Shown: piece after piece, positions 21,736 through 34,427 of the stretch
Layout of the letters: every line of letters starts with the position of its first letter
How positions within the stretch are numbered: position 1 is the stretch's first letter
Assembly: GCA_050084985.1 (NCBI GenBank)
Contig: JBITNC010000001.1
Span: 137,392,001 to 137,456,000 of the forward strand
Direction: 5' to 3'
DNA length: 64,000 nt
Source of the DNA: Nageia nagi
Taxonomy: Eukaryota; Pinophyta
Translations under genes and position numbers: made by a program
The notes under the pieces: model-generated
Databases searched by the model: none
The model's input: only the letters and a program-made list of their open reading frames with translations
Told to the model about the DNA's origin: nothing

Positions 21736-22900
21736 GACCTTAAGGGGTTTCATTTTGGGTAGAATGAAAATTTGGGAAAAAAGTTCAATTTTTTTGTAAA
21801 GGAACAAAATTTTGAAAAATTTTATGTAAATCTTTTTCATGCTAATACAAAGTGGTGACTTATTTTCTCAAGCGATTTGTCAGTGGTGGAGTGGTAAAAT
21901 GGAATTTCTTTCGTGGCTTTCTTTTAGAGTTTGAATGTTTTTGTTTTTCCTTGAAAACTTTCAAGTTTTAGGAAAAAATAGTGGTTCAAATCTTCAAAAA
22001 AATTTCAAATTGCTTCAAGTTTGCTACCTTTTGCCTCTCGCATATTGAAACAAATGTATTCTAAAACATATTAAAGATTTCATTCAAACTTATTTCCAAA
22101 AGCGCATGTTCTACACTAAGTTTCTTTGATTGCATTGGTCTCGTTCATGGAGTACTGACAATTGATCTTGCCTTGTGCTCTAGATTCAAAGATAATTAGA
22201 CAATAGTCATTTACTTTGAACTATATTGATTGAATGAGAACATCTTGATTGATTAAAAAACTTCTTATTTTAGACAATGCTTTGTTGTGACAATCATATT
22301 GTGATCTAACCAGTATTGGATCATTCTCAACTTATTTGCTTATTTTTATCTTTCCTGCATTCTTTTTTTACAAAACCAAAATAACTTTGAATCAAATTAA
22401 AAACACCATGTCCCTAAAAAAATATGAATTAAGAGCTTCTACCCCTATCAAACAAGTTGAGTTCATTCGCCTAAACCATATAAAATTATGCTATTTCAAC
22501 AAGAACATGAACAAATCTTAGGGTTTTATTCCTTTCAAGAGGAGGTAAGTTGCACTATCTCACCTAAATGTTGGATTGTTTTCCTTTTCTTGATCGTGTG
22601 CAAGCGATCATCGACTAGTAGGAAAGGTTTCCATCTTAACAGGACCTTACTGCTATATCACATGGTAGATTGAACTCGATTATTTTCATTATCGCATTCT
22701 TGTGTACGAACAAGAACAATGCTACTTTTTTGTGAGATCTCTTATTTCAAATGAGAACAGTCCCTTCAAGGTGGTAAGTGCTCCTCCAATATCTTTAACT
22801 TCAATGTCATTTTGGCAAGTATTTAGCTCATCATCGGAGTCTTCCTTTACCTCAAGGACTTCAAAATATAGATTTTGGACCTTTCCATTACATCAATCTC
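21736..22900. other. Probable LTR tail and unassigned DNA
   Basis: It follows the TATA box; short open stretches at 22.3-22.9 kb show no known domain. Part of it may be the end of the minus-strand gypsy remnant. Confidence 0.35.
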
Positions 22901-22919
22901 CTCTCTCCCATGGATTCTG

Positions 22920-23745
22920 GTAGGTGAAGCAAAATTTTTGCTTCCTTAGATCTTCACAAGTTGCAAAATCCATTTTGTTAATAGGTTTTGAGGGACGTAA
23001 TGAAGGTCTTCCTCATACGGGTCTCTTGCTTGCCATAGCTATTAGAGAAGTTATCATCATTGGCTTTGTGGCAACTCCCTTGGGTTTACTAGACCCTTCC
23101 AGTAATAGTGCCTTGCAAATAGTTGTTGCCAACATTGGAGGTTCAATGGCCTTGAGTGATGAACTCATTGGTTCTTGTAACCCATCCATGAAGAGGTATG
23201 TGAATCTCCCATTATCAACATTTGGGATGGTAACTGTAATTCTTTGGAACTCTTCTATCAAAGCCCCAACTATGGTGGTTTGCCTGAAATTTGTCTAGCA
23301 CTCTTTTGTTGAATTCCTCAAATGACTTGACATCTACATGGCCTAGTGTAGTGAGACCATTATGTCACCATTTGTAAGCTAACCCATCAAGACACATTGA
23401 TGTTGTCTTTATCCCCTCTTCTTTGTCCTTTGAGTAGAGTGAGAAATAAGTTTGTAGTTTCTATAACGAAGCCCTAATGTATATATTTTCTCCTTAGGCA
23501 AAGGTATTTTTGGTCTTTTATCATCTGAATGCTTAGGAACCTTCCAATGTTTTCGACTTTGTGCCTCCCAAAAGGTATGAAATGGGATGGTTTCTCTAAA
23601 GGAATCAGGCTTATCCATGTATTCTTGTAGCACTTCCTCCATTCTTGCTTCGTTGAGCTCAATTTTTGGGGTTTGCTTTGGTGTAAATAATGATTTGGTA
23701 GCCTATAATGGTATTTGTCTAGTTGATCCCTCATTTTTTGCTAGT
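22920..23745 (-). pseudogene. Gypsy gag remnant
   Basis: Two minus-strand pieces remain. The 23734-23409 region, in two overlapping frames, gives EWRKCYKNTWISLIPLEKPS and FRETIPFHTFWEAQSRKHWK. The 23261-23013 region gives MIEEFQRITVTIPNVDNGRF, then YLFMDGLQEPM and a Lys/Pro-rich end, as in the C-terminal half of plant gypsy Gag proteins before the zinc knuckle. Gag forms the particle that packages element RNA. The order and the minus-strand primer site at 25361-25373 agree. No pol of this element is recognisable further left. Confidence 0.55.
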
Positions 23746-23749
23746 GTAC

Positions 23750-25360
23750 CTTGATTATGTGGTTTCAATTATGCTATGATTTGATTCATGAGATTGATCA
23801 AAGTGTTTAACTTTTGATCTTCCATTTTGTCCTCTTGCCTCCTATTCCTACACTGGTATTGTTCATGAATTTCAAGGTGCATGTGATAGCTCTACAAATT
23901 CTTCTAGGTATCCAACAACTCACTCTAGGCTTCCTTGATGTGCCATGTCTACCTCCCAGTCTCTAAAATGCTAGATGAATGGCTCTCTGGTTCTCGGGAT
24001 GTTCAACGACTATCTCCCAACTTCTCAATGCCTTAATGAATTGCCTCCAGCTCCTAATTTTAGAATTTTTCTCTCAAAAATGGTGTGCTCTCCTTGCACT
24101 CCAACATTTGGCTTTATAGTGTCTTAAAAATATTTGAAATTTGCTTTTCACATTTGTATCTTGCTTTAACTCCAAATTTCAAATTTTCTCGAACACAAAA
24201 TTAAACTCCATACTTCTCCTAGTTTAATTTTCTTGTCAAATTAAATTAAATAAAATAATTCCATATATATTTTTTTTATTTTCTCTTTGTTTGTCCCACA
24301 TAGAAAACTAAATAAATTCCATAAATAATTTTCAAGCTCAAAATAAAATTGCACAATTAAAATTGCTCAAAGCAGAAATTTAATTCCTTCCATGGTGGAT
24401 GATTTGATCCAATTGCCAAACTAATCAAGCTCGTGGGTTATGGGCTCAAAAATCAACTTTGATTCATGTTGTGCCTCCTCTAAGCTCAACGTTCACACAC
24501 AAATAGCCTGAAACACTAGATTTGATGCAAAATAACTCAAAATCTCATCAATGCATGCCAAGATCCCAAACATCCAAGCTTCATTAACCAAATTTTGCAA
24601 ATCCACAACTAGTTAAGCCTCCTCAACGCTCAATGTTTCCTCTTAAGCCTCCATTATGTCATTAGCAAGGCATAAATATGTTAAATTTCAAAAATTAATC
24701 CTCAAAGAAACCAAATGATCACCTCAAAAATGCAAATGGTCTCAAAAATGTCAAATGACCTCCTTAAATAGCCTCAAAATGGCCAAATGAACTTAGATAT
24801 AGGCTTCCTTAGCCCAAAAGAACTCCATTTTTCTCCCCAAACTCAAATCTAGGCTCTCCAAAGCCATAACAAACCTCAAATTTGATGGAAAATAAGCAAA
24901 ATTTAGAAAATTACCACTCACCAAGATAAGCAATCCTCCTTAAAACCTTCATAATAAAAAATGTAGTCAAATTACGTCCAACAAACTGCCAGAAGTGATA
25001 TCTAGCCTTTTAGACCTCCAACATAGGCCTTCCAATGACTATATCTAGTAGAAATAGTGCCCAAACCTCAAGGTCAACCCTCTAGTGTCCAAACAAACTA
25101 AATTCAAGCTTCAGAATGCTCTCTTAACCTCCAAATCTCGTCCCAGATCTCCTCAATTCTTTAATACCACTATAATCTCAAGTCAATGCCATTGTGATGT
25201 CTCAATCCTCCTTAGATCTTCCAACAGTATGACAAGATCTACTCAGCAACTTCTCTCCCTCAACTTCTTTAGAATAAACTCTTAATAGTCCTTTTTGAAT
25301 TCACCCTTCAGTAATTGAAAAATTCCTTCAAGATCTAACCCACAAGAATGGCAATATCTT
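23750..25360 (-). other. Leader region between primer site and gag, minus strand
   Basis: About 1.6 kb separate the primer-binding site from the gag remnant. No coding domain is visible. Short CTCAAAAATG-type repeats occur near 24700-24790. It is probably an untranslated leader. Confidence 0.4.
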
Positions 25361-25373
25361 GGCTTTGATACCA
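25361..25373 (-). other. Primer-binding site, initiator Met-tRNA type
   Basis: On the minus strand it reads TGGTATCAAAGCC, one mismatch from the widespread plant retroelement primer site TGGTATCAGAGC. It starts one base after the CA end of the LTR. Confidence 0.75.
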
Positions 25374-25374
25374 C

Positions 25375-25871
25375 TGTGATGAGCCTAACTTGCGATCACT
25401 AGAATTTCTCCTAAATCCCTCAAGTCTAGACCAACCAAATCCATCAAATGTGCCCTAAGAGAGGGACATTGGCCTTCACAACTCCAAATAGCACAAAGCA
25501 AGCTCAAACTATGTAAGAAAACCCAACGTCTAACCAATATTGGCAATTAAGCATGAAATAACCTTAGTATTCCCAATGTCTAAGTCCAGGTGGCAAATAA
25601 TCAACAAACAAGATCTCAAGCAATAGCATAAAATTATCCAATGCAGGGGTTTAGTAAGCAACATCACAAACAATAACACATTATAGCACTTCTAGATCCA
25701 ACGTCTAGACCAAGATGAGATAATAACAAGAATATAGCAGAATAATGTAATTGTATTCGAATCTAGAAATGTTAGTGAACCTTAATTACGATATTGATGC
25801 TAAAGATTGATGCTCCAAGGCTTAGTATCCATAGTGTGGCCAAGCGTGCACTAGGGCTTCCTTCGTCAACA
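25375..25871 (-). mobile_element. 5' LTR of the minus-strand gypsy remnant
   Basis: On the plus strand it runs from TGTGATGAGCC, next to the primer site, to about GTCAACA, giving TG...CA ends and ~497 bp. Copia integrase sequence begins soon after its right end, so this element probably inserted into or truncated the copia element. The right boundary is approximate. Confidence 0.5.
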
Positions 25872-25955
25872 GTTGTGGTGGGATATCAGAGATCCACTTG
25901 CAGTATTACAATATTTCAAGGTAATGCCATCATTCTTGAATAGTTAGCTAACAAC

Positions 25956-28323
25956 TTGGATAGTTGCACTAAGTCGCTTAGAGGAGCATCTTACATCTTA
26001 ACCTTCATTGATGACTTTAGTAGGATGACCTTTGGGTATCTACTTGAGCACAAAGATCAAACCTTTGAGAGTTTTAAGATTTTTAAAACCTTTGTTGAAA
26101 ATCATAATAACCTTAAAATCAAGATGTTGAGATCAAATAATGGAGGAGAATATAATAGCAATGAGTTCAATAACTATTGTGCTAAGTATGGAATCAAGAG
26201 GCAATTTACAATTTCATACACTCCTCAATAGAACGGTGTTGCCGAAAAGAAAAATAGAACAATTATGGAGATGGTTAGATGCATTTTGGGTAATCTTCCT
26301 AAATTCTTGTGAGGTGAAGCTATGAGCATTGCTATTTACACCTTGAATAGGTGTCCCACAAAAGTTGTTCAGAGTAAAACTCCTTTTGAGGCATGGTTAG
26401 AAAGAAAACCTAACATTTCATCTTAGGGTGTTTGGTTGTGAAGCTTTCTCTTACATTATTTCTGAGAAAAAGAAGTTGGATAAAAGAGCTAAAAAATGCA
26501 TCTTTGTGGGTTATGACAATCAGCATAAAGACTACAGGCTCTACTCGCCAATCTATAAAGTAGTGTTCATTTCAAAGGATGTAAAGTTCAATGAACTTTT
26601 TTAAGTATCTGCCTCTAATAAGAATATTGATGATCCAAAGGACTCTTCAATTGCTCCTAGTTGATTGGATATTGATGTAAACAAGTCACCTCAGGAACAA
26701 AATTCTCCAACACAAAAGGTAACAAGAAGCATAACTTTGAAGAAATCCTTAATTGCTAAGATTGACAACAAGCTTGAGCCCTCAAACTTCAAATAAGCTT
26801 CTAAGTACGAGTGTTGGATGGAATCTATGAACATGAAATATGAGACACATAAAAAAATAAGATTTGGGACTTGATTCCTTATCCTAATGAAAAGAATGTG
26901 ATTAGTAATAAGTGGATCTACAAGGTCAAGTTCAATTCAGTTGGAGATATTGAGAAATACAAGACGAGGTTAGTAGCTAAAGATTTTGCTAAGAAATACA
27001 GTGTAAACTATGAGAAAATTTTTGCTTTCATGGCAAAGATACCTACTGTGAGAGTTATTCTTGCACTTTCTGCAACTCAAGGATGAAAAGTTTTTCAACT
27101 TGACGTCAAGAGTGCATTTCATAATGGTTACTTAGATGTGGAAATCTTCATGAATCAACCAGAAAGGTTTATTATGAAAGGCAAAGAGTCCTTTGTGTGC
27201 AAGCTAAAGAAATCATTATATGGACTTAAGCAAACACCTCGAGCCTAGTACAAAAAGATTTCAAAGTACTCTGTAGTCATTGGTTTCTTTAAGTGTTTTT
27301 CTAACTCCGATCTATATTTGCTTAATCTAAAAAAAGATGTGGTCTTGATTCTCCTTTATTTGGATGATCTTTTTATTACTGGAAATAATGATGAAATCAT
27401 TAAAGAATGCATATCCAAACTTAAGACAACATTTGAAATGATTGATCTTGATCTCTTGCACTACTATCTTAGAATGCAAGTGTATCAATACAAAGATTGT
27501 ACTTACCTCAGTTAATCTAAGTATATATCAGACATTTTACAAAAGTTTGGAATGGAAGAGTGTAGATATGCTGCAATCCTGATCTATCCTGGAATCACTA
27601 TTTCTTAAAGCTCTAACTCTCAATTAGCTGATGCTACAACTTACAGGCAATTAATTGGTAGTTTTTTATATTTGACTATATCTAGACCAGATATTACTTT
27701 TGCAATAAATCTGATGGCACAATTTATGCAAAAACTTTATGTTGAGCATCTCAATGCTGTTAAACAAATCTTGAGGTATGTTGCAGAGACTAAGGATCTT
27801 GCTCTCAAGTATTCTAAGTTGCCCTCGTTTGTTCTCTCTAGATTCTCAAATTCTAACTATGGAAGAGATAGAGATGACAAAAAATCAAACTTAGTGTATA
27901 TGTTTAGCATTAGTTCAGATGCTATCTTTTAGGCTTTCTAAGAAGCAATCTACTATTTCTCTTTCCATCATAAAAATCGAATATCGTGTCGTGTCTGTTA
28001 CAACCCAAGAAGCCATTTGGCTAAGGCATCTTCTAAAAAAAATTGGGTATGAGCAAGGTGACTCATCTTTGATCTCTTCAGATAATCAATAGGCTATTTC
28101 TTTGGCTAAGAATCCAGTGTTGCATTAGAGAACAAAACATATGGAAATCCATGCCCATTTTATCAGGGAGAAAGTTCTTGATGGCATCATACACCTGGAG
28201 TATTGTCCATCCACCTTGAACTTCGTTGATTTGTTCACCAAGCCCCTTTCGAAAGCTCAATTTTATAAGCTTAGAGATGCTATCGAGTTAGTGAAGTTGC
28301 CCTCAAAGGGGAGTGAAGTTTGA
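25956..28323 (+). pseudogene. Copia integrase-RT-RNase H polyprotein remnant
   Basis: Integrase core: YILTFIDDFSR contains the first Asp; RSNNGGEY has Asn where the second catalytic Asp is expected (26136-26138); an NGVAEKKNRT motif follows a TAG. RT: NKWIYKVKFNSVGDIEKYK, VFQLDVKSAFHNG, KKSLYGLKQTPRA and catalytic YLDD at 27357-27368. RNase H: AKNPVLH then TKHMEIHAHFIREKV near 28105-28180. Stops lie at 26229 and 27246 (expected Gln and Trp), 26310 and 27084 (expected Trp), and 28089 and 28126 (expected Gln). The protein would copy and integrate the element; this copy cannot be active. Confidence 0.88.
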
Positions 28324-28446
28324 ATTCTTATGTTGAATTCATGTTTGTGATGACTTCACCCCTAGAAGGATTTTGTACTGTATAGCGTTGATTTTGTTGT
28401 ACCCCTTCATGGTAAGTTCGTTTTGCATGAAGAACTTGTACAAATT

Positions 28447-28661
28447 GATCAATCTAGCACTGTTCAGTTATCCATGTGTGAAGAACTCTTCTATGTCTTT
28501 TGACACTGTTTAGTTATCCATATGAAAGGAACTTATATGTGCATACTTTATTTTTGATCAATCTAACATTGTTCAATTATCCATGTATGAAGAACTCTTG
28601 TGTCTTTTAGCACTGTTCAATTATCCATATGTGAAAAACTTGTATATGCATACTCTATTTT
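28447..28661 (+). repeat. Two-copy ~109-bp tandem repeat in copia 3' region
   Basis: Unit 1 (28447-28555) and unit 2 (28556-28661) each start GATCAATCTARCAYTGTTCA. Each unit is itself two ~54-bp halves carrying CACTGTTCARTTATCCATRTG and a GAA-CTT segment, so the motif occurs four times. Confidence 0.75.
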
Positions 28662-29117
28662 GCAATGATAATCAACCCATGTTTTATATACAATAGGTGA
28701 CTAAGTTTTTTAGCATGACATCTTCATGATGACTTATAGTGCACCATTTTGATCAGTTCATAATGGCATTTGTGTGATTCATCTATCTTTGTTGATATGA
28801 ATATGATGCATCTAACTGATCTTGTTATTTGAGTTACTTATGACTTGCAAATTCCTTTGAGATTGCATATTAATTACCTTAGGTATGCAGGCTCTTGGAA
28901 ACTCTTCATGACTCCTAGTTGGATGATTACTTTATGTATATTGAAACCAATTATGATTAATGATTGTATTTGGCAAAGTAGTGAATCTCAAACTAGATCT
29001 TTCTTACTTTACAAATATGTAAAAAATTCTCATCTCCATTGTATCTGTTTGGAAAACTCTTACTTTCTCTTCTTCTTCTCTCTTACTGTCTCTATCCCAA
29101 TATTGCATCAAGGGGAG

Positions 29118-29615
29118 TGTTGGAATGTATAATGCATTATTGTAAAGATTTGTATTAAATTTTCTATGTAAATTCACTAATACTTAAGGGTATCATTTGA
29201 TACCTTAAGTATTTAAGTGACTATGATAATGTAAGTTGTCATACACTCCATGTCATGAGCATGCCCCTTGGGTAAAAGGATGTGCATGTCATGCTTTTGA
29301 ACATTGAAAAAAAAGATGATTCAAAGAGGGATTTTGGCTTATAAATAAAAGACTTCCTCTTTGTGATTACATACCAATTATGGAGTAAAATTATGCTATA
29401 GGATAGAAGTGTAAAAGTTGAGATTAAGATTGTAAAAAAATTGTATTTGTGATTGAAGTAAAGATCTAGTTAGTGGATGTACTCCTAGTTGGAGGAACCA
29501 CCTACATCTTGTGTTACCTTTGTGAGATTGCTTTGTCTGATAGTTAGATGTGCATTAAGAGCTTTCATGTGATCTTAGTTGATTAGGAATTATCTTGTTA
29601 GTGTTAGTTCCTTCA
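29118..29615 (+). mobile_element. 3' LTR of the copia element
   Basis: It starts TGTTGGAATG directly after a purine tract and has a TATA box TATAAATA at 29340-29347. It probably ends near TTCCTTCA at 29615. The 5' boundary is well supported and the 3' boundary is a guess. Confidence 0.6.
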
Positions 29616-30000
29616 AGAATCACCTAGGTTTATGCTCTACCTCAAAAGAGGAGCAATTATTACAAAAGAAGCCCATTAATGCCAATATTACAATTATCAA
29701 GGCTAAATATATGTAGCATGACATTAATGGTGACGAATATTGCATTTACAATAAATAATTGCCTTGATATTTTAATTACACAATTATTGGCATAAAAATA
29801 TAAAATAATTCCTAAAATACTAAAATAGGCCCCGACATCCCATAATTGGAGTAATTAATTGTTCTTCAAGTGGAACTTACAATAATTGAGCATAAAATCT
29901 ACTAAATTGCCAAAATTAATTAAAAATACTCCTAATCCAATGTTCCCATTTATCAGAGGTGAAATGAGAAAAACACTATAAACATGTTGACATTACACTT
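29616..30000. other. Unassigned AT-rich DNA with inverted repeats
   Basis: Near 29668-29800 there is an imperfect inverted repeat (ATGCCAATATT ... ATTATCAAGGC against GCCTTGATATT ... AATTATTGGCAT). No gene is seen. Confidence 0.4.
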
Positions 30001-32210
30001 AAGTAGTAATCAGTTTTTGCCTTGGTGAAGTATCTTGCCTGAGTGAAACATCTAGCCTCCTCTTTTTGGCTTGTTCTCTAGTCTCACTTGGACCTCCTTA
30101 GTCGTCATCTCTTTCTAAAGTGTGTGCAAATTGTTCATGAAGGGGAGACCTCTCATGGTGTGGCCTCTTAGCTGCTAGTCATGGGGTTGGACTCTTTTTC
30201 TTGCTCCTTGATGAAGAAGGCTTTTGTAATGAAGATTTTTGTACTTGTCCAAGTATCTCAACTAATTCATATTTTTTCTCGGTATCCTTAGTACTTTCCT
30301 CACCGTCATCATCAACTGTATTAGTAGAATGTGCATCAATCTCTCCTTCCTCCATCGAAGCATCTGGTCCATACTCTGAGCTTAAGGATGAATTCAACCT
30401 TTGGGTCGTTGAACTTAAAGGTGGAAATCAAGACCCTTGTGTCTATCGCGATCTTTCTAAAGGTTGATCTAGGAGAAATGATTCCCTCATTATGTCTCGA
30501 CTAGGCCCAACTTTCCTATGCATGGAACATGTTCCAATGCATCCATAGCGTCAGCATACCCTTCTTTTCTTAGATTTTCTAACTCTCGTTGGACATGTCT
30601 TTCCATCTTCTCCATTGGTTGTCTTGAATGCATAGATGTATATTGTCCCAATTGTGCTTGTTCTTTGCTTGAAGAGTGTAAAGTATGTTGTGGTATGGAC
30701 ATCTCTAACACCCTAGACTTTGTAGTGGAAGGAGACATGACAACTTTCTCATGTGGCATCTTCCTCTTCCTTTTGGCTTTTTTCTTGCACTTGGATGTGG
30801 ATCCTTCCTATTTCAACATCATTACCCACATTCTTAAACAACTCTTCATCCCCAAGGGGTTTGTGACAATATTATCTCTTTCTTTCCTTCATGTAGAAGG
30901 CATGTATTATATGATCGAGATCATAATGGTCAACCTCGTCTACCTTTGCAAAGCCATAGCATCCAAGCTATTCTTCCATGCTCTCCACATCTATCCAATA
31001 AGGAAATTGATTCTCCCCTACTATGACTAGCAAGTTGGTGGTGGCAAACTTCTTATTCTATACATGTTCATGCAAGTACATTACATGTCTCATCATCTCC
31101 ATCAACATCAATATATTGCTGACATATCCGAGTAGCAAATATGGTGCTACGATAAACCCAAATATTCTAATATATGATGTGTTCAGATCCTACAGGAAGA
31201 AATCACCATATCTCCTGAAAGCATCTTTTCCAAGGTGAGATGTTCTTTGAACTGGCACTACACCCTTTATCTTTGTGTATATCTCATACTCACATCATCA
31301 TTCCTTATGAAGAAGCTACTCCACCACCTCTCGATCTTCCACTTGGGATAATATTGTCATAATAGGTGAGTTCCTTTTCTTAATATGTCCTCTTCGCCAA
31401 AAGCCAATTTTATATCCTTGCCATCAAGAAGCAAGTATACCAAATATGAGTTCATGTAGAATCTCTTTGCAAAATCCATGGAGAATAGTTGATTAGCAAT
31501 TGTGTCATTGATGATCCTACTCCATTTGATTCTCTTCCTTCTACTTATCATGATGATGAATCCAAATAACTGCTTCCAAAACTTGGAATCATCTTCCTTG
31601 CCTAACAACATGCTAATGACCTTGGAGATTGTGGGGATGAACCATGTCCGCTTAGCATTGATCAATAGATTCCCCTTCAACTCTTAATGCTCATTGAACA
31701 TCCACTCTCTAATCTAATCACTTGACTTGGTGGTCTTCTAGTAAAGGGCAAGAGACTCCTCTTCAGTGTATTCATAGTCAACTTTTTTGGTCCATTGAAA
31801 AGGCTTCTTTACCCCTTTTGTGCTGAAATCCATGATCATTTCTCCCTTTGTATTGTGAAGAACTCTCCCTAGTCAAAATTTTCACTCACTTCAACACACA
31901 ACTTCGAACACAGGACAATGAATGGTATGGCTATAACAGTAATCAACCCCAAGTACAATAGATCACACCTCAAAGCTTCTTTATTCAATCCAAAGACTCT
32001 TTCAAATATCCTCATTGGGTTAGTGTTTTGCCAATCAGTGTCTCCAATGTTGGCAAGACTAAACTTAAAGAAGTGACCTCCTGACAATAGGGCTTCAATG
32101 CTCTCATCCATCTCAATGAGACTATCTTTCATCAACCTCTTCAACTCTATGGCAGGCTCCTTGGTGGCGCTCCTCTTAAAGTGCTTATTCAACACAAATG
32201 AACTCACAAA
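30000..32210 (-). pseudogene. Retroelement accessory ORF remnant, FYMNSYLVYLLL family
   Basis: The minus-strand translation, over several frames, starts near 32207 with SSFVLNKHFKRSATKEPA and continues with LKRLMKDSLIEM, IPFIVLCSKLCVEVSENFD (about 31950-31870), KVISMLLGKEDDSKFWKQ, RKRIKWSRIINDTIANQLF and KRFYMNSYLVYLLLDGK (about 31430). A charged Ser/Lys-rich C-terminal part runs to 30.2 kb (PSSSRSKKKSPTP). It is clearly homologous to the plus-strand ORF at 41.8-45.2 kb. The function is unknown to me; it resembles nothing catalytic. The start codon has become GTG. Confidence 0.6.
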
Positions 32211-32497
32211 TTACACAATCCTACACACCCAACACCAAAAATTTTGAGCTTTCGAACTCATGCCCTAGATCGCTTCTACTCTTCTCCCAATCAAGTGCAC
32301 ACTTGTGGAAGAACAAGTGAAATTGTGATTTGAAAATGAGCCCACGCCCCCCCTTATTAGCAAAAATTTGGACAATACTTCAACTTGGTCGACCAAGATT
32401 AGGCCAAAAAAATTAACTTAAATTTGATCCCTCCAAATCTGGCCAACCTTGGGATTTGTGCCAATCCAATATGTTCAAATTCCAATTTTTTTTGCCC

Positions 32498-33330
32498 ATG
32501 CACCTAGACTAGAACCCTTTTCTCCTTGAGTGCATCTCTCCAAAAGTCATGATTTGGTCTTTTTTTTTATGCGCTCAACCTGGAGACACCTCCACCTTGG
32601 GCGCACCTCCCAAAAATACATAATTTAGTTTTTTTGTGATGTGCTCCTCTCATTGGGCAATTTTGAACTTATTTTGAGGTCTTGGAGCTAGTACTTAGTA
32701 ATTTTTTTGCTTTTGACCCACCTTGGAGCTCTCCCAAGCTATACGCATTGCTTTAAAAGACATAATCCAATCTTTTTTTCTCTTGCGTTCAACCTAGAGA
32801 CACTTCCCATCTGAGCACACTTCTCCAAAATATAAGATTGTCTTTTTTCCTCGTGCTAGCATCCTTGTGCACTTTTTAAGTGATTTTGGGTGTCCCAAAG
32901 CCACGTCTTAGCAAAATTTCCACTTCAAACTCATCTAGAAGGTCTCTCAAGCTTGGCACATCTCCAAAAGTCATAATTTGGTCTTTTTTCTCCATGCACT
33001 TGCTCCTTGGGTGATCCTCATCTTGACACATGTCTCAAAAAGTCATGTTTGTGACATTTTTTTTGGTGCACCCATCTCCTCTTTGCTTTGTCACCTGGAT
33101 GCATTTGAGAGAGATAGTTTCAACGCTTAGACACTTTTCTTGGACACAGCCAAATCTCTAGGCTCTTGTACTTGTTTCTTCCATCTTGACTCACCTCCTA
33201 GACATGGGTGCACTTCACAGAAAGTTATACCTCAATCTTTTTTTATGATGTGCATGACCCCTAGACTCTCTTATTTTCTAGGCCTAGTCAATTTTTCAAC
33301 TTCTTCAAATATGAGTTCACTTGACTATGA
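32498..33330 (-). repeat. Degenerate hairpin-rich repeat array upstream of the accessory ORF
   Basis: Blocks such as CCAAAAGTCATRATTTGGTC recur with GCGC/GTGC-ending arms. The best-preserved unit (32570-32605) folds as outer stem TGCGCTCAA/TTGGGCGCA, inner stem TGGAG/CTCCA and loop ACAC. A second one, 32498-32535, has ATGCAC/GTGCAT arms, and a third near 32784-32815 is degraded. The array precedes the minus-strand accessory ORF, as the 40-kb array precedes its homologue. Confidence 0.5.
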
Positions 33331-33532
33331 CTCAAAGGTATGTACAACAATGGGCACTTGATGGGGTTCAAGTGACATGGACAAGATGGGTGAAACTCTA
33401 GCTTTCGATGGTCCTGACTTTACAAAAAGTTGGGTCCTCAAAATTGTGAATTTTAGGGTGTGTTATGGAGGCACAACAGGACCTTCCACATGGGTGTCTT
33501 CACACCCCACTTCTTCCAACTCCCCTAACAAG

Positions 33533-33764
33533 AAGTTTTGTAGTTGCTTTCAATATAAGGTGAAGCAAAATTATGAAATGTTCTAAGAAAGGACATAAAA
33601 GGCAGATTATGCACAAACAAAAGGACATTAATTGGGTAGTATTTCATGAAGTTCCACAGTTGTTTTCAATGCAACACAAAGAAAACATATGAAACATGGT
33701 GGGAAAGAACCTAAAAGGCAGATTGTGCACAAACAAAAAGACATTAAGTGGCAAATATTGTACC
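33533..33764 (+). repeat. Two-copy 116-bp tandem repeat
   Basis: Units 33533-33648 and 33649-33764 share AAAAGGCAGATTRTGCACAA followed by ACAAAARGACATTAA. It marks the junction between the accessory ORF module and the host-gene-like region. Confidence 0.75.
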
Positions 33765-33769
33765 CTAAA

Positions 33770-34427
33770 ACACAATTATAATTATATAACCCATAACAAC
33801 ACAACTGTTTATAATATATTATGAAAATCAGCTTTCATTGATGTGTATGATGTACACACTTGAATGAACAAATGAATCAAATGGAAAAGGGACATCACAT
33901 CACCTATACAAATGCCAAACAATAAGCAGGTAAATCCTGTGTGGAGAAGCTAATCTACCACTAGTTCTTCAAATAAAGTAAATAATAAGAGAACTTTTGA
34001 GAACACAAGTTGGCCACTCAAAAGTCTTGGCAAATAACTGTATTGGTGATTTATACTACATCCCAACAAATTTGAAACCATGACTGTCTGTGGAACACAT
34101 TTCTCATGTAGAAAATGAATGTTGCTATTATTACATCTGCCAGACATTACATGAACAATCATGTTTCATCTTGCTTCGACTTGACGAAAGATTGGACCAT
34201 TGGTTTGCTATACATACAATTATTGTTTGTTAACTAAACTGTTAAGTTTTATGTACTTCAAAATGCCAAGCAACTTTTTCCAGAACTGTAAGAGTTGCCA
34301 GATAATCTCTTCTCAATCTTGTGCTATAAATATACATATTCTGCACAATTGAACAACATTGAGATGCTTAGAAAGCATTGAAGAATAGTTTCTCCTAAAC
34401 ATGAAATTTGGAGTTATTCACACATGA
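33770..34427 (-). other. Possible 3' UTR or flank of the minus-strand host gene
   Basis: Lower-repeat DNA lies downstream of the candidate last exon. It has no transposon domain. ATTATAATTATATA-type AT-rich stretches near 33780-33830 could hold poly(A) signals. Confidence 0.35.

Larger units (their letters stand above)
25930..29615 (+). mobile_element. Ty1/copia element, 5'-truncated, with 3' LTR
   Basis: Integrase (from about 25956), RT (26.87-27.5 kb) and RNase H (27.67-28.32 kb) follow in copia order, then an ~800-bp 3' region with a tandem repeat, a polypurine tract (AAGGGGAG ending 29117) and an LTR start TGTTGGAATG at 29118. Gag, protease and the 5' LTR are missing. At least a dozen in-frame stops are present. 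Confidence 0.85.
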
